From the NCBI GenBank assembly GCA_004194705.1, contig SADC01001238.1, positions 629,796 to 693,795 on the forward strand: a DNA stretch of 64,000 nt, written 5' to 3'. The notes below the pieces were generated by a model, which searched no databases, was not told where the DNA came from, and saw nothing but the letters and a program-made list of their open reading frames with translations. Within the stretch, counting starts at the first letter, position 1; each line of letters starts with the position of its first letter. The stretch is from Ditylenchus dipsaci. Lineage: Eukaryota > Nematoda > Chromadorea > Rhabditida > Anguinidae. Below are positions 44,883 through 54,050 of this stretch, piece after piece. A program made the translations under genes and the position numbers.

Positions 44883-46112
44883 CACTCTGACAGCCGAGCG
44901 GCCACTTTGTGTGGTTTGAAACAGCTTTTTACGCTGATTCTAAATATGAAAACATATTTGAAAAATTTTGTGTTCATAATGGGTAGACACCCATTTTAAG
45001 GGGATATTAACAGTCCTTGCAAATGTATTATATTTTATTAAAAGTGAGATCGTGAGCTTTCTAACGAGATACTGCTTTCACATTTAAATTAAATTTGAGA
45101 TTTTCGGCCCAAAAAACATTTGTGTCATTTTTTCAAAAACTGTGTTGGTACTTAATTGTGGAAAATCACGTGAGAGGGTGCCGTTTCTTCGGTCGGCGGT
45201 ATACGCCATTTAACAGAGCGAGAAAATCTGCACCAGGAAAAGCTTCAAAGTAAAGTAAAAACAGGCTTTTGGAGTGTTTTGCAAGACTCTAAAAAAAAAT
45301 TCGAAACACATTTTAGCGTGAAACTTGAATTGCGCTAGTAAACCTTTAACTTTCGATACCAAATTCGTGTTCAGCATGGTTGATTTGCGTATAAAACAGC
45401 AATTAAAATTCGAAGATTGCTGCGAATTTTCGAATTCCGCTCGAGACAAAAATATTTAATTTTCAATATTTGAGCATTTGTTGTCTCGAGCGGAATTTAA
45501 AAATTCTCAGTTGTATTTCAATTTTAAGAGCACATTCTCAAGCAAATCAATCATGCTTAACACAAATCGAGTGCGAGAAGCTAAATTTTTAATAGGAAAA
45601 ACAGTTTAGCGTTAAAATATTTAAAAAAAATTTTTTGGTTTCTTGGGGAGTTATACTTCACACCCCAGAAGCCTGTTTTTACTCTATTTTGAAGCTTTTC
45701 CTGGTGCAGATTTTCCCGCTTTGTCAAATGGCTTATACCGCTCACCGAAGGAACGGCCTCATCCTGCATGATTTTGCACAATAAACTACCAACACCGTTT
45801 TTGAAGAAATGACACAATTGTTTTTTGGACCGAAAATCTTAAAATCATTTCCGGTAATCTTAATTGTCAAAATTTATATGTCGTTATAAAGCTCGTGATC
45901 TCAGATTTCAAACAAGCTATAATGCATTTACAAAAATTGTTAAAATCACATAGAAAAATGCATCACAAATATGGCACACGTGACTTTCAGCGTCAAAACT
46001 TAAAAGGGGTGTCTACCCATCGTAAACATCAATTTTTTAAACCTGTTTTTAGATTGAAAATCAGCATAAAAACTGTAAAGACACACAGAGTGGCCGTTCG
46101 GCCGTTGGAGTG
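44883..46112. repeat. 1.2-kb foldback, CACTCTGACAGCCG ends
   Basis: Left arm (from CACTCTGACAGCCGAGCGGC) and right arm (to GCCGTTGGAGTG) are inverted over most of their length. Left flank TTAA, right flank TTGA. Arms include GCGAGAAAATCTGCACCAGG and CGTGTTCAGCATGG. All ORFs called in it are mirror reads of the arms. Confidence 0.75.
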
Positions 46113-46923
46113 TTGAAATAGACGCGTAAAAAGGCAAACAAATTTCTGAATAATGTATTTATATTTTTATGAACAAAGCAGCTCAAATTTGCATCATGCT
46201 TGGTTTCGGCCATAGCTTTTTTCGGTCTCAAAAAGACATTTTTTATAAGTTTTTTTTACCAAAATTTGACTTTTACTTTTGGTTTTCAAGGTCAAGGCAA
46301 GGGCCAAACGAGCATCAAAAAAGGTTCATGAAATTAGGGGTTTCTTTTGATACTTGTTTCCGTTATTTCTCGCCATTCAAAGCTTTGAGTCAGTTTTGAA
46401 AAATAAAAAAAAAATTAAAATGACAAAAACAGAAATGAATTTTTCGAATCACAGGGAGACTGAGGCAATAGTTAAATTGGCTAAATTTCACCCTAGAATC
46501 AATCTCCACTCGATTAAATCCGGCCCGACTTTGAAGTTATTTCAAAATTATCCAAAATTAAATTTTTTGAACCCCGAATAATTTTCAGTTTTTCAAAACC
46601 CTCTTTGTAGCCACTTTTCTCAGAATTTTCTGGACAGAAAATTTTGTGTCATCCGAAACATTTGATGTTAGAGATTGTATTTTTTCTAATCAGCTCGCAT
46701 GTGGGTTCACTTTTTAACCATTTCTCCAAGGTTATGGGTTTATTATAAAGTGTGGGCTGATTCGAGGAAACACGGTATATAAATTTTCAGAACATTTGCC
46801 CTTTTTTTTATATGCATATGCTCGAACATTTGCCTTTTTTCGAGGAAACACGGTATATAAAATTTTCAGAAAGTTGTGCTGTCGACCAAAACCAAGCTAG
46901 TGCCTCCAAAACAAGCAAATATT
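46113..46923. other. Intergenic DNA downstream of receptor B
   Basis: The word CGAGGAAACACGGTATA(T) occurs twice (46762, 46842) and is the right end of the CCGTATTT-type MITE. No gene recognised. Confidence 0.4.
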
Positions 46924-49900
46924 TCATTGATTTTCATCAGAGCAACTAAGTATTTGATCAAATAATGGAGAAGAGTAGCTCTTCAGCCCAAACTCTGCAT
47001 GAAAGTGCACATGATACAACCGCATCCATGCTGCCTGAAAATTTCAACTATTTAAAGGGGGTCATTTAAAACACTAACCATATGACCCATATAGATGACC
47101 AATTTTCGAACTTCATCAAACCTCTTTTTACCGCTTTCTGATCCATAATTCCGTTGAAGATATTGTCCTAGTAAGTTGGATGCGAAAAAGTGTATAGGTT
47201 CTAGTTTTTTGATGCCTGCCTGAGACATACGCTGCTTATCTAAAATAAAAATAAAATGGTTATACATCACAGTCAACTCCCGCTATAGTGGCACCTCGCT
47301 GTAGGAACACCCTCGCTATAGGGACACCTTGCAGACGATTTGGTTGGTTTTAACTACGGTTGTGAAAATGCTCGAGCAGATTGATTTCGAGCATATGCTC
47401 GAATATTTGCCTTTTTTCGAGCATATTCGAGCATATGCTCGACATATTGTAACCCTTAACTGTGACCGTACAGTTAACTGTACAGTTAAACTGGGTTCTT
47501 TTTCGAGGGTTGACTATAGGCCGTGCATATGCTCAAAATTCAACAATCTACTCGAGCATATGCTCGTTTCACATCCCTAGTTTAAACTAAATTGCCAAAA
47601 TAGAATTTTTAAGAAAATAGGCTTGGTTTGAATAGCTAACACTTTAAAATGCTTTGAGACATTCTTAATTTCTTCAAAAAGCATAAAATCCTGGCAAGTA
47701 TACAGAAATAATGCGACTGACACATCTACTTATATATTTTATCAAGAGTTGCAATTCTAAATGGCAAAAATATGGTTGTTTCCTCACAAATGACGGAATC
47801 AGTTTGGACTTGAATGGAAACTGAATCTGTCCAAATATTTCGAAAAATGTGTAAAAAGTTTCGGGTCCTAGGCGGTACCTAATTTTTGGGATGTGCAATA
47901 AGTTGACTGTATTAAGTGTAATTGCAAAACCCTCGATACAGTGACACTTGTTAGGAAGTTTGGCAAAAACCCCGCTATAGTGACACCCCAAGGATGGTCT
48001 CGAGGGATGTCACGATAGCGGGTCTTGACTGTATAATTTTTTAATTTTTTTTCAATAACCTGGAATGGTGAAGATGAAAATTTAATAAGAACCATCTCAT
48101 GCATAGACAAGCTGAGGTGTTGGAAGGGCTTCATGATGTTCGAAAAACAGGTCTGGTGCAGCTGTCTCAGGGGCAGTTGTCGCTCGCTAAATATGAAAAG
48201 TTCAGATAACGCTTGCTAGAAAAAGGCACTTGTTTAAAGAAGATCCCTTCTTTATTTCAAAGGAAAAAGTCCTATTTTCAGTAAACAAAATTTCTTTAAA
48301 ACAATTTTCCTTTTCAGATCAGGAATACCACAGAACTTGTTTCGGTTTTTAGCGTATGAAAATTCATTAGAAGTGTTGAATTAATAATTAACTTTAGGGC
48401 GGTCACCTAAAAAACTGGCACCTTTTGTTTTTGGCCATATCTTTTTGATGGAGCCATACTATTCACTAGTATTTTTTGTGTTTTATAGCATGATCTCTGA
48501 GAAATGTTTCGACATATTGAGAAAAAATCTCCGTAATCAGGCTGGTCGTATGGTCGTTTTAAATTGTCAGGTTATGAGCAATTTGTGCGCACGTGCCCGC
48601 CCTAGGGTTAACAAAAAAAAATCAAATTTCCGCTAAAATTGTTTTTCTATAAATGGTTAGCCGAGTAAAAAGATCTCTTTGGTGGTTAAAACTCTGAATA
48701 GGGCTCATTTTCGACCCCTATCTATTTCCGTATAAATGTGACAAAACCCAAGTTTTTTTGACAGAGTTCGTGCATATAAAAAGGATCAAGTTTGAGGAAA
48801 ATTTTTTTGGTGCTATGTGACTTCTACGAAATAATCACTTTTTGGCTTTGGTCCTCCCTTACCTTTTAAAATTTTGGCTCACACAATGTTTAGAAAAGTT
48901 CAGCTTTTAGTGGACATATCTCAATACTGAGGCCAGATTCGTGCTGAGCGTGGTCGATTTGCGTATAAAAGTGTAGTCAAAAAAAGAAAAGGAGGTCATT
49001 CAAAAATCTGGGTCTTGCCTTGGTCCCCCTGTGATTTAAAAAGATTAAATACATAAGGGGGGGGGGCAAGACAAGACCCAGATTTTTGAATGACCTCATT
49101 TCCTTTTTCTGACTTCACTTTTATACGCAAATCGACCACGCTCAGCACGAATCTGGCCTCAGTATTGAGATATGTCCACTAAAAGCTGAACTTTTCTGAG
49201 CATTGTATGAGCCAAAATTTTGAAAAGTGAGATATATATATATAATCAATTACTCCAAATAATCCTTTTCAGCGTTTTAACAGCTAATTAGTCAATCATT
49301 CATGCTGAAAACATGTTTTTAGATGCCGCTGGACATTTTTCATGAAAATTTTTTTGAACAATATTTGACTTTTTGCCTGGATGGACCAAGGTAAACCATT
49401 TTTAAGAGGTTATACTACGCTTGCGGTCACTGCAGCGTGGATTTTGTATAGAATCTTCATTTATCATATTTGGTAAGCTGGACCGAAATTTTCGAGCAGT
49501 CTGCTTTATCCAAAAATTGATAAAAACTCAAAAAACTTTACCTTGGTGGTCCAAGGTCTATGAGGTAAGGCATAGATCCGTCTGGCATTGCGAGGACGTC
49601 CGAATTGATTTTTTTGAGTAGTATGCTTGGCTAAACATTACTGCCCGCAGAGTAGCAAACCTAGCGTGGACCACCTGCAAAAAATTTATTTAATTGCAAC
49701 TGTCTTTAAGCTGAGTTTAAAACACCTGGTCTGCCCAATCAAGCCCCTGGAAAACTTTAGTGGCTCTAGCCATCTCCAGGTTCAACACCAAGTCCATCAA
49801 CAAGAAGTTAGGCTTTTTCAGCAAACTTTGAGCAGTCTTTGGTGCGGCGGGAGCTAAAGGGAAGTAGCACTGCTCCAACTGAATTAAAATAGAAATTATG

Positions 49901-51760
49901 TGACTATGTCACAAATGTGTGTAATTTTAGGATGCCCGATGTTTCCCGGTCGTCTATTAAAAAAACCTGGTATAAATTCGTTCCCACCTAGGGCCTGACA
50001 CTTTTTAAAACTCAAATTTTGAAGGCTTTTGCCAGTTGTCTTTGGCTAGTCTAGTCCAAAATATCGAAATGATTCTGATTTCGCCGATAATTTATGTAAA
50101 TTGCAACAGTTATGACAAAAAGACCCGCGGCTCTCTCCATAGTGATCACCTGATTTCCAAAAAAAGGTGATCACTATGGAGAGAGCCAGGGATCTTCTTG
50201 GCAAAACTGTTGCTATTTACATAAATAACCGGCTAAATCAGTATCCTTGTTATATTTTGGACTAGACTAGCCAAAGACAACTGGCAAAAGCCTTCAAAAC
50301 TCGAGTTTAAAAAAGTGTCAGGCCCTAGGTGGGAACGAACTTTTTTGGGTGATCACTATGGAGAGAGTCGACTTTATTGAAAATTTTCGGCTCTATATAT
50401 GTTCAACGGTATGCCCAAAAATTTTCTTTGGTTCCCCTATTTTTTTTTGCGAAAAAATGAAAAAAAACGCAACAGGGAGATCTATGCAAAAATGATGGGG
50501 CTTGGTGGACAAGACAAGAAAAAGCCTCTGTATAGTACATATATTATGGACTGATAAAATAAAACAAAAATCGTTTTGTAAGAAATTTTGAGGATTTCGA
50601 ATGTGTGAGGGTTTGAAAGATTTCGAGTTTGCAAAAAAAAAATTGAAAAAATGTATTTTTATAAAGAAGTTTTGGCTTCTATAAGGCAGGTGACTTTTTG
50701 GGGCAATGATTTGCCTTTATACATTTGCCTTTACACCTTTATACGATAGTTAAACAATTCTGACCTTGGATTCGCGTTCAGCATGGTATATTTACTTAGG
50801 AAACAGCTATTAGAATAAATAGTTTGAGTCACATTTCAAATTCCACTAGAGACAAAAATTATTCAAACTTTTCAAAAATGCTATATTTGAATATTTTTTA
50901 GCTCAAGAGAAATTTCAAATTTGACAGCACACTTTTCATTCTAAGAGCCTTTTCTCAAGTAAATCGACCATGCTAAGCCAAAATCCGAAGTCAGAATAGC
51001 ATAATTTTTTGTCTACATTGCAGTAAAGGCAAATCATAGCTCCGAAAAGTGACCTGTCTTATAGAAGCCATAACTTCTTGAGAAAGAACATCTAATAAAA
51101 TTATAAAGTTTTATCATTTTCGTGCCAAATCAAAAAAGATGAAAACAAAGAAATTTTTGAAAATTCAGCAAAATATTATTTCAAAAAATTTTCAAATCGA
51201 AAACACCATCATGTTCACCATGAAATTCTAAGTCAGGAGTCAAAAAGATCACGCTTGACTGGTGGAGTGTTAAAATACTTCAAAGAATTACCAAATATTC
51301 CCCAGATTTGGACAACTCATTTGAAGGGGACTCCAGAAAGGTATGAACACACTGTTGAAAATAGACGGCAGGCGGCCGCTTGGCAGAATTGCGCATCATA
51401 GAGACGCATGTCTCTAGACGCATGAGATGAGACAAAAAATAAGACTCGCCGATGTCCGTTTGATGGATAGTAATCTAAAACTGGCTTTATGTCAGCAGCT
51501 ATTTTCTGGCCAATCACATGATTAAAACTGCTGCATTTTTGAATTCCCTTTACTTTTTTGCCTGAATACCCTGCAGTCCTATGCAGTTCCACCAAAAAAT
51601 CGCAGAAATTATTGGCTAGAAAGTGTAGGTTTTAGTCATTAAGAGAAATTAAATTTACTGGCAGATTTCCAAGGCTCCGGCACAACTGCTCGAAATATTG
51701 CTGCTTGAATTTCTGTTGATCTTTATTAGCAGACTCAATCGCTGGAATAGGTGTTGACAT
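46924..51760 (-). CDS. Nuclear-receptor gene B, paralog of A, ligand-binding domain without visible DNA-binding domain
   Basis: Eight exons: 51659-51760, 51554-51615, 51292-51474, 49726-49878, 49542-49674, 48060-48186, 47079-47239, 46924-47034. Order, phases and lengths mirror gene A (153/153 and 161/161 bases for exons 4 and 7). Blocks: MSTPIPAIESANKDQQKFKQ, RPPAVYFQQCVHTFLESPSN, NFLLMDLVLNLEMARATKVF, VVHARFATLRAVMFSQAYYS, LAMPDGSMPYLI, MKPFQHLSLSMHEMVL, KRFDEVRKLVIYMGHM, and a last exon with YHVHFHAEFG and SPLFDQILS. The order and phase support one gene. No Cys4 zinc finger occurs in exons 1-3; the ATG lies 15 bases after a TTTTAAG acceptor. Three single missing bases (near 51616, in the T run 49609-49615, and at 48081-48083) would restore the frame to 344 residues, so the gene is either slightly decayed or mis-sequenced. 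Confidence 0.8.
47355..47579. mobile_element. hAT-type MITE with GAGCATATGCTCGA repeats, copy 2
   Basis: Same family as 35551, opposite orientation; ends TACGGTTGTGAAAATGCTCG and CGTTTCACATCCCTA. Flanks GTTTTAAC and GTTTAAAC (7 of 8). It lies in intron 6 of receptor B. Confidence 0.75.
47900..48032. repeat. CAGTCAAGAC-type MITE
   Basis: Right end AGCGGGTCTTGACTG, left end TTGACTGTATTAAG-like; inner CGATACAGTGACAC and CGCTATAGTGACACC. Also 47271-47340 has CAGTCAACTCCCGCTATAGT, a lone left end of the same family. Both are in intron 6 of receptor B. Confidence 0.5.
48880..49225. repeat. Foldback with TTCGTGCTGAGCGTGG arms
   Basis: CAGCTTTTAGTGGACATATC and GATATGTCCACTAAAAGCTG mark the arms; centre has CTTGGTCCCC and a poly-G tract. 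Intron 5 of receptor B. Confidence 0.75.
49975..50350. repeat. Foldback with GTTCCCACCTAGG arms
   Basis: ATTCGTTCCCACCTAGGGCC is inverted at 50318-50340; central pair GGTGATCACTATGGAGAG. Shares its arm word with elements at 31.2, 35.5 and 57.6 kb. Intron 3 of receptor B. Confidence 0.7.
50690..51065. repeat. Foldback with GGCTTCTATAAGGCAGG arms
   Basis: TTTGGCTTCTATAAGGCAGG and CCTGTCTTATAGAAGCCA mark the arms, with CGCGTTCAGCATGG inside. Intron 3 of receptor B. Confidence 0.7.
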
Positions 51761-51880
51761 GTTGATTGCCCAATTCTTAAAATACGATGAATTAGATTGG
51801 TTGCTTTAAATTGCTATAAATACAATGAATTAGTACGAAAACATAAAAATAATAAAAAGCACGGCTAACGTGTTTTTATA

Positions 51881-52416
51881 AGGGGCATGCTCGCCGCCGA
51901 TGGAAATATTTTCAAAGGCGGGTACCTGGTCGTTTCAAACGAGAATTATTTTGAAATTATTTTGTTGAGTACCCTGCGAGGAATAAGGAATCAAAAACAT
52001 TTCTTTTCTAATAGCATTGGTGGCCTATTGGGATAGCGGCGGCGGACTGCGACGTAAAAGCCCAAGTGCCCGCCCCCTCCAAAGAGTATTTTTCTCTAAG
52101 CGTTTTATTTTGGGTTCCCTTAATTTTTTTAAGTTTTCTTTTTGCAATGTGTAGCGCGTTAACTTAGGCTTAGGATTAGGCTTAGGTTTTAGGCTTAGGC
52201 AAAAATGAAAAAAGTCAGCTTAGGGAAAAATACTCTTTGGAGGGGGGGGGGGTCACTTGGGCTACTGTTGGACTGCGAGAGTTGGTCGTCAGTTCGATTC
52301 CCACCAAAAGTATAATTTTTCCTCGACTTTTACAAAATTTCGTAAAATTTATTCTAAAATTTATTGCACTGGTACCCGCCTTCCGAAATATTCCCATCGG
52401 CGACGAGCACAACCCT
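51881..52416. mobile_element. TIR element with a tRNA-like core, copy 2, split by a foldback
   Basis: Ends AGGGGCATGCTCGCCGCC and complement of GGCGACGAGCACAACCCT, then GGAATATTTTCAAAGGCGGG and GGTACC inward. The core has GGTGGCCTATTGGGATAGCG (A-box-like) near 52019 and GTCAGTTCGATTCCCACC (B-box-like) near 52287. Between them lies an inserted hairpin 52062-52265 (GCCCAAGTG...CACTTGGGC; CCAAAGAGTATTTTTC and complement). Confidence 0.7.
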
Positions 52417-52689
52417 TTAAGCAGCAGGGCCTAAGTTTAGTACTTCTTTCAATTTGAAAGTAATTTGTCTGCCTTTTTGTGAATTTGTAAAGGCACAATC
52501 CAGCGCGCGTGGCCACGATCTTTTAAAAAACCTCTGATCTCTATATGTATATTCTATATTAATATGTGTTGGTGTTGAACTAAAAAAAAATCCTGACGGG
52601 TGGGGGGTTATAGTCTAGCTAGCCCCTACACCTCCCCCCTCCTAGGTACGCCTATGCTCGTAATACAACTTCAGAAGCTGTTTCACCCG

Positions 52690-53142
52690 ATGGAAGCCGT
52701 CTTTTTTGCGATTCTTTTTTTCAGCCATTGTTTTCAGCGTGAAATTTTGCACAAACGCATAGTTTGCTCCACACCGTCTTCCAGTGTTAAGCGATTAGTG
52801 TTGAGTGTAATCGACAAGAAAAACATCAAAAAATTGCAAGAAAAAATTATTTGTAAGAATTTGCAAAAATTTGGGGATCCTAGTTTTCAAAAAGAAACAT
52901 TGCACAGAGAAGAACCGTGGTTTATGGTCAACCACTCGTGAGTTCAATTTGGTGTCATAAAATTTAACAAATAACAAATGACCTTTCCTTTCAGCTTTGA
53001 TAAAAAGTTCTTTGAAGTTTCCTCTGATAGACAATTTTCTCCTCTTAAATTAATAACAAGCAAAAAAAAAATAAAAAATGCGTTCTTATTAAGTCTTCTA
53101 TTCAAACTTTTTGCTCAAAATGCTCCGTTTAGTTTTGACTAA
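52690..53142 (+). CDS. Candidate small secreted protein
   Basis: Two exons, 52690-52937 and 52995-53142, joined by a 57-base GT-AG intron in agreeing phase, 131 residues. It begins MEAVFFAILFFSHCFQ, which looks like a signal peptide. Later blocks are CSTPSSSVKRLVLSVIDKKN, KNLQKFGDPSFQKETLHREE and PWFMVNHSFDKKFFEVSSDR. The C-terminus (LLSLLFKLFAQNAPFSFD) is less convincing and the stop could belong to read-through. No family is recognised and no second copy exists in the window. An upstream exon ending at a different acceptor (before CATTGTTTTCAG) cannot be excluded. Confidence 0.4.
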
Positions 53143-53307
53143 TGTAAAGACAGACAACACTCTAAAGTCACCGAATTTTGAAAAAAAATATTTGAAACAT
53201 TCTTAATGATAAAATTTAATCCAAAACTCAAAAAAAATTGCCTTTTTCTGCTTACTTCTTTTATAGAAGTGAAAAAAGAAAGAATTATGCCCACACTAAT
53301 TAAGATA

Positions 53308-53558
53308 CCGTATTTCCTCTAATAAGCGCCCCGGGGCGCTTATTTTTCAAACCCCCAAAAATCGGAAAATTTGGAATTCGATTTCAGGATTTTTGGGTGC
53401 TCAACCAAAATCTAAAAAGTGGAATCGATAGAGCTCGTGGGAGTTAAAAAAACGTATCAAACAGCTTTGCAAAATTTTGCTTTTACACTGAGATCCAGAC
53501 CCTCAAAGTCGAGGGGGGGCGTTTATTAGAGCGGGGGCGCTTATTAGAGGAAATACGG
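53308..53558. mobile_element. CCGTATTTCCTCTAATAAG-type MITE
   Basis: Ends CCGTATTTCCTCTAATAAGC and complement, flanked by TA. Body has GCGCCCCGGGGCGC and CCCCCAAAAATCGG. Confidence 0.85.
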
Positions 53559-53639
53559 TATTAACTTTGTTGATTTTACTTAAACACGCATTATCACAAT
53601 GACAATTCAATTTTTAATATTTTTATGGCTGCATCTGAT

Positions 53640-53860
53640 ATAACGCAGGGGGCGCAGGGGGCTTGGGGGCTTGGAGTTGAGATGCGCACACCCACATACC
53701 GTATTTCTTCTAATAAGCCGGCCGGCCGCCTTATTTTTCAAACGCCCAAAAATCTGAAAATTGTCAATCAAAAATGGCCTTAACTCTGAAATTTTAGTCG
53801 AAAAATGAGGGGGCCGCCTTATTAGAGGAAATACGGTACCCTAGACACACTACCCTAGAC
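53640..53860. repeat. CATCCAGAGTC-type module, interrupted copy
   Basis: GGAGTTGAGATGCGCACACC CACATA before the MITE and CCCTAGACACAC after it join to the same text as at 15560-15605. It follows a GGGGGCGCAGGGGGCTTGG stretch as in other copies. Confidence 0.6.
53699..53836. mobile_element. CCGTATTTCTTCTAATAAG-type MITE inside the module
   Basis: 138 bp, ends CCGTATTTCTTCTAATAAG and complement, TA on both sides. Excising it with one TA recreates CACATACCCTAGACAC, matching CACATACCTTAGACAC at 15.6 kb. Confidence 0.85.
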
Positions 53861-54050
53861 ATGGGGGCGGAGTCAAGTTAAATCTAGCCATAAAAAGAGC
53901 ACTGATGTATTTAGTTTTGGTCAAATGTTTTTAAAACCCTGACTAGTGTATCATACTGTATTTGTGAAACTTGTATAAAGCCGAAGAAATGAACAGCAAA
54001 CTATTTATTCTTTAAAAACTGCAATGCAATGGTTTTAACATTATTACAGC

